Shown one piece after another: positions 22,742-33,903 of a DNA stretch of 64,000 bases. Below the pieces are notes generated by a model. The model was not told the DNA's origin and ran no database searches. It worked only from the letters and a program-made list of their open reading frames with translations. Source of the DNA: Enoplolaimus lenunculus (Eukaryota; Nematoda; Enoplea; Enoplida; Thoracostomopsidae); assembly GCA_030248215.1 (NCBI GenBank), contig JASANG010004103.1, positions 248,001 through 312,000 of the forward strand, read 5' to 3'. Numbering within the stretch: the stretch's first letter is position 1; every line of letters starts with the position of its first letter. The translations under genes were made by a program, and so were the position numbers.

Positions 22742-22956
22742 GTAAACATGTATAGCATGTTGCATTGCAAGTTAACAGTGCAAACTTTTGTAGACTCCGC
22801 CCATTCAAGCTATATATGTACCTACTTCTAGTTGAAGCCCGAGTTGCATTTGTCCCGCGAGCCCATGCTATATGCATATAGTGATATGGACTGCATCGAG
22901 TCGTGTGACATATAAGGACCAATTGTAGGAATGAACACGAACAAAGCAAAAAGCCA

Positions 22957-23156
22957 CACTGTAAAAAATGGGGAGTCCAATTGACTCTCTCGGAAACACG
23001 CTTTCCCTGACTACACAAACTGAGTCAAATTTGACTCCGCCATAGTCAACAGTGAATCGAATTTGACTCTGGCGGAGTCAAATTTGGCTCAGTTTGTGTA
23101 GTCAGGAAAAAACTGTTTCCGAGAGAGTCAATTTGACGCCCCATTTTTTTACAATG
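22957..23156. mobile_element. family F hairpin MITE
   Basis: Palindrome beginning cactgtaaaaaatgggg and ending ttttttacaatg. Flanked by CA on both sides instead of TA. Confidence 0.88.
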
Positions 23157-23289
23157 CAACCACAGTTCTATAACGTACTTAAGAACAGTTGCAAAACGTT
23201 TCTGGTTTTTGGATTGGGGTCCAGTCGCGTCACTGACCCACATTTAGCTATGCGCTTACAAACGACCAAGATCTGGCATTTGGACAAAC

Positions 23290-23625
23290 CTCGTTTAGTG
23301 AACTGTCGCGTTTGGGTAATTGTCGTATTGTTAATTGTCGCATTTGGGTAATTGTCGTGTTTCCACAGTTGTCGTTTAAAGCAATTGTCGTGTTGGCAAT
23401 CGCCGTTAGGGAAATTATCGCATTTGGGCAATTGCGCAATTGTTGTTAGCGCAATTATACTGCGTTTGGGGTGATTGGCTTTTGTGCAATTATCGCATTT
23501 GGGCAATTGCGCAGTTGTTGTTAGCGCTATTAATACTGCGTTTGGATGATTGGCGTTTGTGCAATTATCGCATTTGGACAATTGTCATTTCGGTAATGTC
23601 GTTTTCGGCAATTGTCACATTGGTA
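23290..23625. repeat. degenerate minisatellite of CAATTGTCG words
   Basis: Repeating words near gggcaattgtcgtatt. Two longer near-identical blocks of about 80 bp start at about 23416 and 23493 (ttatcgcatttgggcaattg in both). The frames on both strands are repeat artefacts. Confidence 0.85.
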
Positions 23626-24245
23626 CAATCGTTGAAGACCCATTTAAGCAACAATTTTCAATTTCTACTCAAACTAAAAATTCAATCCCTGACATCAAAA
23701 GTTTAAATTTTATTTCGCTTCTATATTAACAATTTCATTCAACTTTCAGGAGCCACCCAAAGTTTCGTTAAAAAACATTAAAACACTGATACCCAGAATA
23801 GAAATACAATGATTATTTTTATGCCGTGAAATATGCGCGCACAAGCCGTCATTTTATTTTTACTCGTATGTATTCGTTTTAAAAATATTAAAAAGTTTTT
23901 TCAAAATTCTAAAAATTTCAAAAAAAAAGTAATCGAACCAATTTTTAACACAGAGATTAATCGACTTTATGACCGAGTGTGAGCGTAGTACAAGTCAAAC
24001 GGTGCGCCCATACGGACACTGTGGCGGAACCATGCGCTGATGATAATTTAGAGCGGACGCCCATTGTTGAAATCATTTATTTCTGAGAATTTGAGAGAAC
24101 GTTGAAAATATATTTATTTTAAAGTTTTTATTTTTTTACATTTTATCAAATTTAATTATTTTAACTATTGATAGATTGCCGTACTGCCGCTAAGCGTTTA
24201 AATAATACAATTTCGACCTATGTAACGGTGAATAGTGAAATTAAG
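23626..24245. other. AT-rich intergenic sequence
   Basis: No gene or repeat recognised. Confidence 0.45.
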
Positions 24246-24253
24246 AGTACAAA

Positions 24254-24479
24254 GGCCCATGTATAGAACAGCGCCGGAACAGTAGTATAAGCATATGCCT
24301 AAGCCTAAGCGTAAGCGTAAGCCTAGGCCTAAGCGCATGGATGAGCCTATTCCTAATCCTAAGCCTAAGCGTACGCCTAAGCCTAAGCCTAAGCCTAAGC
24401 AAAAAATTCGTCTAAAGCTTAAACTGACTCTATTATAGCCCCTCCGGAAAACAATGCGGTCCTGTTCTATACATGGGCC
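24254..24479. mobile_element. family A MITE, well preserved
   Basis: Ends ggcccatgtatagaacag and cctgttctatacatgggcc. Perfect 8-bp duplication agtacaaa on both sides. Long (GCCTAA)n core ending gcaaaaaattcgtctaaagc. Confidence 0.96.
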
Positions 24480-24659
24480 AGTACAAAATATGCTTGCTTG
24501 ATATTATGTCTTGGGCACAGCCAAAACCACGGCTTGAGGTGTGCAACATGGTGATTCAGTGAAAAATATTTGTAATAAGCTGTGATAGTTGCAAATTCTA
24601 AAGACAGGTCAGAGCACAACAAAGGTCTGCCTTGCTGTGGCTGCGGTAGAATATCCGAC

Positions 24660-24752
24660 TGAGGTTTCAGTAATTTCGCTGAGCCATCTCCGGCCCAGCT
24701 CCGGCAAATTTTGATGACCTCCGACTCAGGTATTTTTTACCTCCAGTTGCAC
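24660..24752. mobile_element. family K solo arm
   Basis: Reverse complement reads cacggtgcaactggaggt, then gccggagctgggccgg, like the left arm of the element at 8184. The other arm is absent. Confidence 0.6.
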
Positions 24753-24984
24753 CGTGATAGCTAACAAAAGCATAGCGTTTATTAGATGAACATTCTTTTC
24801 AGTTCAAGCGGAATCAGCTGAACCCTATTGCTACGAGTAGCTGCCAGCGCCGAATCATTAGACGCGATGCCAAACAGCTCAACATTAATACTCAAAGCCT
24901 AAGATGTCCAAACAAATGATATTTGCACATTTCCGTAATCGTAGGCCTATTCAAAAATCTAAAAAGCTTGTACATGAGTAATTT

Positions 24985-25055
24985 TTACACTTTTTTCTGC
25001 AAGCTTAAGAGTGAACCTAAACCGAAGCCTAAACCTAAGCCTAAACCCAGGAGGC
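24985..25055. repeat. isolated TTAGGC-type array
   Basis: About eight CCTAAG/CCTAAA units with no A or B family termini around them. Confidence 0.6.
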
Positions 25056-25329
25056 TATGCGACAATCTAAAAACTTCGAAGGCTGCCGTGACGTGTGCAA
25101 GATTGAACGTTAACAACTCAACTTAAAAACTTGCTATCAAGCTAAGATACAATGTATAATTATGCATCACTATTCGATGCAATATATGCGTTGCAGTTGC
25201 AACTGGGTGTCCGCGGTTGTGCCGTATAACGGACCCTAAAGAATGCCAACAAAACCCACGAACTGTCCACAGATTTTATACCTCAAAGGTGACTGAAAAT
25301 AAACACATAGCGGACAAAGTTTATAAATT

Positions 25330-25530
25330 TATTTCACGGCACCACTTGGTTGCTGCCAGACACTTATACAAGAAGATGAATAGATATTGTCAGTCTGAAC
25401 GGTATCCGGGACATCTGCGGACGTTTTGACCAAGCAGCTGGAAAAACGGTCGCATGAGCGGGGATCAAACTAGCGACCTCATTCCAACGCAATCGCTCAC
25501 TCCACCGCTGCGCCAGGTATCCCGCCTTTC
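25330..25530 (-). repeat. tRNA-derived SINE with body
   Basis: Minus strand: A box region tggcgcagcggtgg, B box agtttgatcccc, then the body ttttccagctgcttggt and tctgcag...gactgacaa. The same body follows a different tRNA-like head at 55432, so these are two members of one SINE family. Confidence 0.7.
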
Positions 25531-25642
25531 CAACTATTTTAGTCGTCCACTATATGTGTCGACCGTATGATGACGGCAAGCATAAAAACTGACGGAGATG
25601 GAGCCTGACATTCAGCCGCACCTTGATAAACACTCCAACAAG

Positions 25643-25789
25643 GGCCCATGTATAGAACAGGGCCGGAACAGTAGTATAAGCATATTCCTAAGCCTAAACC
25701 TAAGCGTAAGCAAAAAATAGTCTAAGGCTTAAACTGACTCTATTATAGCCCCTCCGGAAAGCGATCCGGCCCTGTTCTATACATGAGCC
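25643..25789. mobile_element. family A MITE, short core
   Basis: Ends ggcccatgtatagaacaggg and ccctgttctatacatgagcc, with only four hexamer units in the core. The flanks ccaacaag and tgaacaag match at 6 of 8 positions. Confidence 0.92.
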
Positions 25790-26555
25790 TGAACAAGCAT
25801 ATCGCTCATGCTTACTGATGTCCCTTTAAGAAAAAGGAACATATCGTACAGTTTACAGTAGTAACCCGGAAGATAAACGGTCAAACGTTTATACTCTATA
25901 GAACTGTGAAATCCTAGCTACGCTTCAGGGTTAGTGCTACATTTGTGCAATACTTTTAAATACTAAACAAAAATATTTAAAGTTTTACAAAAATTGTTTA
26001 AATTTTAGTAAATTTTCAAAAATACAATTTTGGTTTCTATATTGTTCTTGAGTGGTGAACATTTGCACTCACCATTCATGTAGTTCTTTTTGAAAAATTG
26101 AAAAGGGGGTTGATAGTGCTAAATCCAGGTACAGGTACCCCCTTTGTTCTGTTCCGGCCAGCCTCAAATCTGCGCAAATGTTTCATTCTCATCAGTCAAA
26201 ATTTAAGTTCAGCCGTCTGCAAAATGGAATTCCACACTCATGCGCCGATAGACAACTGAACTTGCATTTCACAACTGTAACCTTTCCATTTCACTGAAAA
26301 ATTCAGATTTTTTTAAATCTTGTCTTTTAAAATTCTTTTCGGTAATTTAAAATGATTGTTACAAAACTCAATGTATTGTTTAAAATTATCACAAATTTAC
26401 ATCAATGTTAAACCCACCACATACGTATTTTGTGCAGCATTCCAGCTGTTGTAATGAATGTTTTAAACAAGAATGTCAATGTACACCACGGAGCAAAGAA
26501 TTAAAAGAGTGAGCCAAAATGTAAATAAAAAGTACTGCGCGGTTTTTAGGAGTAT
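25790..26555. other. intergenic sequence
   Basis: No gene. A short word (cacatacgtattttgtgcag then cattccagct) at 26415-26455 also occurs at 13857 and 38285, so it belongs to an unnamed repeat. Confidence 0.45.
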
Positions 26556-26556
26556 T

Positions 26557-26763
26557 GGCCGATGTATGATACAACAGGGCCGCAACAGTGGTGTAAGCAT
26601 ATTCCTAACCCTTAGCCTATTCTTAAGCCTAAGCCTAAGCGCAAGGATGAGCCTATTCCTAAAAGCGTAAGCCCAAGCGTAACCAAAAAATTAGTCTAAA
26701 GCTTTACTTGATACTATTACAGACATGCAGGAAAACGTTCCGGCTCTGTTCTATACACTGGCC
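26557..26763. mobile_element. family A MITE
   Basis: Ends ggccgatgtatgatacaac and gctctgttctatacactggc. Core CCTAAGC array. No clean target duplication. Confidence 0.85.
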
Positions 26764-26944
26764 AAAAAATATAGGATGGATGTTTTGTTGTTGCAAATTT
26801 GGGTCCATGAATAGCACGTGGGCCTCCCCTTTTTTAAAGTGGGGCGCTTATAACCTGGAGTGCAAGCTAAGCCACTCCTGTATGACAGCTAGGAACTCCG
26901 CTGGTTTGGTAGGAATAATCACAAGCATAATTTTGACTACGAAA

Positions 26945-28195
26945 ATTTAGGCGGTAAATTTTCTACTTTTTCCGTTTTCCAAACAAAACCTATACTGTTC
27001 AGGATTATTTACCTAACCAAGGAACACTTAACGTTATAAATTCATTTATCCCGTTTTCCAAACAAATTAAGCTTCAGATTTTCCCTGTCTAACCAGGGAA
27101 AACCTATGCATCTTGAATTTTTCACTTTTCCCGTTTTCCAAACAAAACCCGTGCGTCAGATTTGCCCTACCAAACCACTTAAAAAGTAGCATTCCAATTT
27201 TACACTTCCCGTATTCCTAACCTCGCATACACCTCTAAGTTTACCGATGAACCAAAGGAATAATATACCTACGCTTGAATGTTCCACTTTTCCAGTTTTC
27301 TTTTTCCGAACCGAACCACACATCCTCCAATTTTCCAGACAACCAACGAAGTAGTTCCTTCCATACTGTAGTGACCCGAATAAGAGAGGGGCTGATACTT
27401 ATTCGGCCTCTGCAGAGGGTACCCCCTTGTTATTCGGTTACGGACGTCTTATTTACTTTCAACCAGCCCTCCGCCACCCTTCCTTACTGATATATCCGGT
27501 ATTGCAACTATCTGTTGAATTAAACGTTTTTTGCCTTGCATCAAAAGCTTGAGCGATAATGCAAGATTATACTTAGGAATGTACTTTCGAAAATTAAGTA
27601 CGCTTTAAAGTTTCGAACTCAAATTATTTGTTCCCGGAGTCATTTATGCGCTACAATTAGGGCTAATTGACATTTATAGACTCTAATTAGGGTTTAGGGA
27701 CTCTATCCGCTTACGGACTCTTATTAGGGATACGGACTCCAATTGATTCGTACTCAAAATTGGGACCACCCTCTTATTACCCCTCCCGCTCTTATTCGGG
27801 TCAATACAGTACCAGACCTAGAGAAAGCCTATACGTTTAACTTTTCCGTTTTTTTTTTCGTTTTTCGAAACTCGCGCGCACATAGAACGTTCCGTACAAA
27901 ATTAAAGTATTTATAACCTACGCTTGAATTTTCCACTTTTCCGTTTTTCCGATTTCCAAACCGAACCACACATCCCAATTTTTCAGACAAAGGAACCAGA
28001 CCATTCGTACCCTATCAGATATGGAGAAAACTTTATACGTCTAACTTTACCACTTTTCCTGGTTTGCAATCCTCGACTAAACCTCTAATTTTCCCTATCA
28101 AGCTCGGGAATAGTCAGGCATCTGAATTTTCCACTTTTCAGTTTTCACAGCCAAAATAATGTTTGTAATTTTTGCTACCAAACCAGCTGAATCCC
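26945..28195. repeat. degenerate ~75-bp tandem array split by a J element
   Basis: Repeated words ttttccacttttcccgtttt, ccaaacaaaacc and attttccctac recur at roughly 70-80 bp spacing from about 26945 to 27360 and again from 27820 to 28195. The two halves are separated by the family J element at 27364-27811. Confidence 0.65.
27364..27811. mobile_element. family J MITE, full length
   Basis: Inverted ends tactgtagtgacccgaataa and the complement of ttattcgggtcaatacagta; 448 bp including flanking TA. No coding capacity. A second full copy of 449 bp lies inverted at 62201-62649. Confidence 0.9.
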
Positions 28196-28249
28196 TAGCC
28201 GTCATACAGGAGTGGTTGCGCTGCACTCCTGGTCTTGAATCTTCCCAAT

Positions 28250-28682
28250 AAAATTAGTCTAAAGCGTAAGCTTACTCTTTTCTAGTCCCACAGAAAAACG
28301 TTCCGCACCTGATCATATGGGCCGGCGTTTGAAGTCCACTAAACACAATAATTGCTGCTTTTCTTTGGTAAACAATACCTAAATTCCTACTGTACTATCA
28401 TTTCAAATTAGTGAAATTGATGTGTTTAGTTTTTCAATTTTCAAATATACAAATTTTGAGGTATCAAAATGGACAAATGTAAAGAACAGGGGCGGAACAG
28501 TATTATAAGTTTATTTCTAATGCCTAAGCATAAGCCTAAGTCTAAAGCCTCAGCAAAAACAATAAGTTTATTCCTAAGTCTAAGCCGAAGCCAAAGCCAA
28601 GCAAAAAATTAGTCAAAAGCTTAAGCTTATTTTATTCTAGTCCCACAGAAAAACGTTCCGCCCCTGATCTTTACACGGGCTG
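28250..28682. repeat. copy 1 of inverted A-spacer-A duplication
   Basis: A truncated A-family MITE (to 28323), a unique ~147-bp spacer, then a complete A-family MITE (28471-28681). The whole block is the reverse complement of 33034-33460, spacer included. Confidence 0.88.
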
Positions 28683-29380
28683 AAAATGGGAATCCATATG
28701 TTATACATTGGCCTAAATTTGCAACCTCGTTGATCAGTATTCAATTTAACATTCATATTCGTCGTGAAACATTGGTGCCATTTACCATTTGTGGATCTCA
28801 AGTATTCCATATTCGAACGAGATTTGAATTCGGCCATATTTTACCTCAACAATCCAGTTGAGCCATTACCTAAGATACAACCAGGAGTCTCCGCCGCGTT
28901 GGTTCGCTTGTAAATTCCAAATTGCATATACCATACGCCCTCTCTGAACTTTTCTGGTTCACATACGGAGTTAAATTCGGTTACGGATATTTTTACTCGC
29001 GAAACTGAAAAATTTCACGAATTATTTTAGAAGCAGATCAACGTTTAAACTATTCAACCTACAAAGCGATATTTTGTACTGTCACATAGAGTTGAAATAT
29101 AGTCAACGGGCGCATTTTGACAGAACGGCGACAATTGAAAATAATAATATTTTAGCATATTTTGAACGTTCGTTCATATTTTGAACTCGAGTTTCAAAAA
29201 TGGTTTCTGAGAAAAAAATGCAGTTTAGAAGCCATTCAACAGTGTACAGGCCTCATTTTTGATTGATTGCTACTGCAGCGTAGAAGCTGTCACTCAAAAT
29301 TAGCATCATATACGTCAAATATGTTTAGTTGAACGACGGTCAAAAAGCTGACAGTTTATAGCTCAATATGTATCTGTACG
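28683..29380. other. intergenic sequence
   Basis: No gene or repeat recognised. Confidence 0.45.
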
Positions 29381-29388
29381 TATATATG

Positions 29389-29590
29389 GGCCAATATTAC
29401 TTTAAGGGGGCGTAACAGTAGATTAAGCGTATTCCTAAGCCTAAACCTAAGCGTTGCAAAAATGTGTTCCTAAGCCTAAGCATAAGCCTAAGCCTGAGCC
29501 TAAGCAAAAAAAGGTAATCTATAATCTAAAGTTGCTCGTTTTATAGACCCACCAGAAACCTGGACTCTCCTTAATAAAGTAACATGCGCC
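29389..29590. mobile_element. family B MITE
   Basis: Starts ggccaatattactttaaggg, ends aataaagtaacatgcgcc. Perfect 8-bp duplication tatatatg on both sides. The core has two CCTAAGC blocks separated by gcaaaaatgtgttcc. Confidence 0.95.
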
Positions 29591-29721
29591 TATATATGCA
29601 TGTACATTTTGATACTTGAATCGGTTGTTGCTATACAATGTGTCATAACCAACTTTACACTTGACTCGAAGCCTGCAATTTTCAAGCAAACATAGTGTGA
29701 CAATAATTATTAAAGGCCACG

Positions 29722-30128
29722 AGTCCACTAGCGGATCCAGAGGGATCAACGTAATGGCCCATATTACTTTAAGGGGCGTCCAGGTTTCTGGTGAGTCCAA
29801 TTAAAGAGTAGGTTTAGATTCTAGATTATATTTTTTTTGCTTAAGGCTTGGCTTAGGCTTTGGCTCAGGCTTAGGAGCACATTTTTGCAACGCTTAGGCT
29901 TAGGCTTAGGAATACGCTTAATCTACTGTTACGCCCCTTAAAGTAACATTGGCCAACGTAAGTATGCCTTCATGTCAGAAAACTTTTTATATGATAAAAA
30001 TGGTAAGGACCCTCCTACCTTACAAATTTTTTCCCTCAGAACATTAGCACGCATGTATAGCATACAGTAAACATTGCGTTTAACTTTTGCCAGCCCACCC
30101 AGCGTGAGAAATTTCTACAACCACGGCT
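29722..30128. mobile_element. family C element carrying a B insertion
   Basis: Left end ccactagcggatccagaggg, then the B element at 29756-29954, then family C interior (aaaatggtaaggaccctcc, ttttttccctcagaa) and right part gagaaatttctacaacc. Confidence 0.65.
29756..29954. mobile_element. family B MITE, reversed
   Basis: Starts ggcccatattactttaagg, ends cttaaagtaacattggcc. The flanks aacgtaat and aacgtaag match at 7 of 8 positions. Inserted into a family C element and lying 165 bp from an opposite-facing B copy. Confidence 0.93.
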
Positions 30129-30194
30129 GTCCTGATCAAAGCCTAAGTCAGCAAATGAGTGGTGCTATGCAGTATTTTCACAAATTTAATGTCA

Positions 30195-30350
30195 GCCAGC
30201 GCCGTCCGTCGCCTTCCACCATCGTTTCGTGTGTCACTGTAAGTCACCGTTAGTCGCCGTTAGTCATCGTACGCGAACTGTTCGCGTATGATGCCGCACG
30301 GTGGTGGACAGTGACGGACGGCGACAGACGCGTCCGTAGACAGGCGTAGC
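30195..30350. repeat. GC-rich imperfect palindrome
   Basis: Centred on tacgcgaactgttcgcgta (perfect, about 30269-30287), with arms built of cgccgtccgtcgcc and gtgacggacggcgac words. The words resemble the 21-bp array at 58969. Cruciform-prone. Confidence 0.7.
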
Positions 30351-30905
30351 GGCAGCAATTGATTTTTTAGTTCGGCAGACAGACTGGATTAATAAAACTT
30401 TACACGGCCAAAATTTATAGTTTGATTTTTAAAAAATTCCAATTCCCCAATTTTGCACAAATTGTTGCGAAAGTTTCAGATTTTTGTCAAACTTAAGATT
30501 AGACTTAGACTTAATAGGTTTAGTGCTAAGCTTAGTCCTAAGGACTTGGCTCAAGCTCGCGGGAAAAGTATACAAGAGCCAGTTAAATGGACGTGACATT
30601 GCAATTGCAAGTTCAGCATTTTGCTAAATTTCAAAAAGCCGTATTTAATCTATCAGCTATCAACAAGCTGAACAGGATTTCCGCTACATTACTAAGTATT
30701 TCCTTTCAATTATAACTGTAAAAATAAAAAATATGTATATTAATATTAGATAAAGGTTTAAAGAATTGTTAATAAAGTGTTTTGAAACATACACTTTATA
30801 GTAGCGGAGTGGCTATAGATCTAAAGACCAAACAAAGTTTTCACACTCAAGTTATTTTTCTCTAGTCATTACTTACTAAAAATGATGGGGGTTTATGATA
30901 GTTTT

Positions 30906-31227
30906 AGCCAATTTATAGAACAAGGCAGTAACAGTAGTAAGTATATTCCTAATCCTAAGCCTACACTCAAAATAATATTTCTGGTATTTAAGAAAAAATT
31001 TCGTACATTGAAGAAATATAATTAGCAAGGTGCACTTGAAAAATATTTCGGTTTTTTCTGAATAAATTTAGAAATACTTTTTTGTGTGTTAAGCCTAAGC
31101 GTAAGAAAGATCTTATACCAAAGCGTAAACCTAAGCATAAGCGTTCGTTTAAGCAAAAAATCGTCTATAGCTCAAGCTTACTCAATCGCAGTCTCACAGA
31201 AAAACGTTCCGCCCCTGATTTTTGGTC
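30906..31227. mobile_element. family A MITE interrupted by ~130 bp
   Basis: The left half (agccaatttatagaacaagg, aagtatattcctaatcc) breaks at about 30963 and resumes near 31090 with taagcctaagcgtaag, then aaaacgttccgcccctgat. The intervening AT-rich sequence belongs to no family I recognise. Confidence 0.75.
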
Positions 31228-31308
31228 TGTGGTTTACAACGATTGGCTATTCATTCAAATTATCCAAGCAAGCCACGCCTAAAAAGCTATTAAAACATTT
31301 AATTTCGA

Positions 31309-31478
31309 GGGCGCTGACTAATAGGCAGAAGAGGTGTCAAACGAGCTCAACCCCGCGTGGAAAAGCTTTCACCCCACCTCTAAATTACAAATGTGCTTGT
31401 AAATCATCAGAAACCCTAGTTTTTTCTCCCTAAATGTTTTTCAGTCCCCCCTTAGAAACATGAGCTGGCTACTGGCTT
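31309..31478. mobile_element. family D element, degraded
   Basis: Interior tgcttgtaaatcatcagaaa and right end acatgagctggctactggc. Confidence 0.5.
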
Positions 31479-31810
31479 GCTATACGCTTAGTACCCTCCC
31501 ACAAAATACGATGGAACGAAACCCTGCAAGTTCCTTGTTTTGTGTGCTCGCAATTTTTACGGTACACACATTTTTTTCTACTGTCGCCAACCAATTTCAT
31601 CGCGTGTGTAAAACCTAGAAAACCTAGTACTGTATGAATCATCGTGTGTTTGTCGCCTTTTAGTTGGTTTATCTGGCAAAACACTGTACAAATGGTGTTG
31701 TTTTTGTATTAAATTCATTAGTAAACCAAGGTTAAGGAGGTTTTTTGCCTGATTTTATGATCGTTTTTGCTCGTTTTAGTCTACAATAGTTTGATTTGGG
31801 TTTTACACAC

Positions 31811-31979
31811 CTATGGCCACGGGTCTGCAGGCAAGGGGCGCCAAGGGAGCTGAACCCATCTGCAAAAATAAGCCCCCGTAGAAAATTTTCAGTTTTACTT
31901 GTAAGTCGTTGAAATCCCTTGAATTGAAAATTTTCAATCGTTTCCCTTTCCCTAGCAAGGTGAGCTGGCTACATGCCTG
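31811..31979. mobile_element. family D element
   Basis: Starts ctatggccacgggtc, interior acttgtaagtcgttgaaatc, ends aaggtgagctggctaca. Confidence 0.65.
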
Positions 31980-32353
31980 TGTAGCACCCAACAAGAGCGA
32001 TGGAGGTGTATCTTGAAATTTTTCACGAAATGACCAGACGCGGTATAGTTAAAAAGCTCTTGAGCAAGAAGTCAAACGCAATATTTGTCTTTAATCTAAA
32101 TTCTTGCCTTTGCACCATGTTACTTTCCCAAGCCTGGCTTGGGCCCCTTGGATACGACGCTAGTGGCCAGAAAGAGGCCTGGAAGCTTTGTAGGCGGGTC
32201 TAATATCTTCTTTGAAATTGATAGGCTTACAGGAGAACGGATAAACCCTCAAACGGGTCAACAATTTTTTTGAGTGTGACGACCGGATACACACTTTAGC
32301 TCGCTGTAGGTTGCGGTTTTTGTGGTGCCGAAGTTAAAAATTATAAATATGTC

Positions 32354-32504
32354 GGCAAATGTTACTTTAAGGGGCGTAACAGTAGATTAAGCATATTCCT
32401 AAGCTTAAGCCTGAGCCTAATCGTTGTAAAAATGTGTTCCTAAGCCTAAGCCAACTTTTATAGGTCCACCAAAATCCTGGACGCCCCTTAAAGTAACATG
32501 GGCC
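32354..32504. mobile_element. family B MITE, short
   Basis: Starts ggcaaatgttactttaagg, ends ccccttaaagtaacatgggc. The flanks aatatgtc and aatatatc match at 7 of 8 positions. The 3' AATCTA segment usual in the family is missing. Confidence 0.92.
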
Positions 32505-33033
32505 AATATATCAATCCAAGACAACGGTTTTCAGCTTTCAATTTCAAGAAATAGTTCCTTCTTCAGATACATATCCAAATATTTTTGGTATCTCTGGTAT
32601 CAGGGTCGGCGCTTAGGATATTCCCCCCCCAAAGAAGTCCGAAGGGGCCCCAAAAAATGTTTCACAGCACTATTAATACTTCGTGGTCAGTGAAAAAATT
32701 TCAGTAAGCCAATAAGGACGACCCAAATGTCGGGCCCACCAATTGTGGGTTTTAGGGTAGGGTACGCTTCCGCCGGCACTATCAGGTATCGATTATTAAT
32801 AGCCTATTAAATTTCAGATAGATTCGGTGAATTAATATATACAGTTCGCTGTTTTTTTTAAATATATTTGAAAATTTGAAAAAAATATTAACGTGGGCTG
32901 TTTACGTTTATGTCATTGTCGTGTGTTATGAATTTAATTTAGCTTTTTTTTCGTCCGCCGTTTCAGTGAATCACGGTATTGGTACATTTGCGTTCGGGTT
33001 TAAAGAGTACTTGGGAGTGGTTTCATTTTTTGA

Positions 33034-33460
33034 GGCCCATGTTAAAAATCAGAGGCGGAACGTTTTTCTGTGGGACTAGAATAGAATAAGCTTAAGCTTT
33101 TGACTAATTTTTTGATTGGCTTTGGCTTAGACTTAGCAATAAACTTATTGTTTTTGCTGAGGCTTTAGACTTAGGCTTAGGCTTTAGGCATTAGAAATAA
33201 GCTTATAATACTGTTCCGCCCCTGTTCTTTACATTGGTCCATTTTGATACCTCAAAATTTGTATATTTGAAAATTGAAAAACTAAACACATCAATTTCAC
33301 TAATTTGAAATGTTAGTACAGTAGGAATTTAGGTATTGTTTACCAAAGAAAAGCAGCAATTATTGTGTTTAGTGGACTTCAAACGCCGGCCCATATGATC
33401 AGGTGCGGAACGTTTTTCTGCGGGACTGCAATAGAGTACGCTTAAACTTTGGACGATTTT
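33034..33460. repeat. copy 2 of inverted A-spacer-A duplication
   Basis: Complete A-family MITE (33034-33239), ~147-bp spacer (33241-33387) and the start of a second A-family MITE. Reverse complement of 28250-28682. The first MITE has eroded cattttga flanks on both sides. Confidence 0.88.
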
Positions 33461-33560
33461 GTCACATAAATTTTGTATTAAGTATAAGCTCATTTTTACG
33501 CTTAGGCTTAAGCTTAAAAATATGGTTATACTACTGTTACGGCCCTGAGCTATACAAGCC
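33388..33560. mobile_element. family A MITE joined to a B-family end
   Basis: Runs from ggcccatatgatcagg to ggccctgagctatacaagcc. It is followed directly by a B-family right end (agacctaccataaaccgggc ... aacctaacatgggcc, to 33617). Confidence 0.7.
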
Positions 33561-33903
33561 TACACTTTTTACAGACCTACCATAAACCGGGCAACACTAA
33601 AACCTAACATGGGCCGATAAAAATTTAAAAAGTCACACGCGTGTTATTGCTAGCTATGTAATTTTTATATCAATATTACTCGTCTAAGTTTTTTTCGATA
33701 ACTAGCAATTTATTTTATAGACCGTTTCCTGATTAGCGCGATACAAGACTGCAGGTTTTAGTTTTAATCCGTTCGTATGATGTTTGAAGCCTATGATAGC
33801 TTGCGTTTCTTTTGTTTGCTTAACTGAACGTCCAATCAACTGTATATGATTTATGGATGGGAACACTTCTGGTGCTTGCTTTAACTGAAATGTTGAAAGA
33901 CTC

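Noticed and set aside
23168-23581. 137-codon minus-strand frame with repeated NCTNANHP-like units
   Set aside because: Product of the CAATTGTCG minisatellite.
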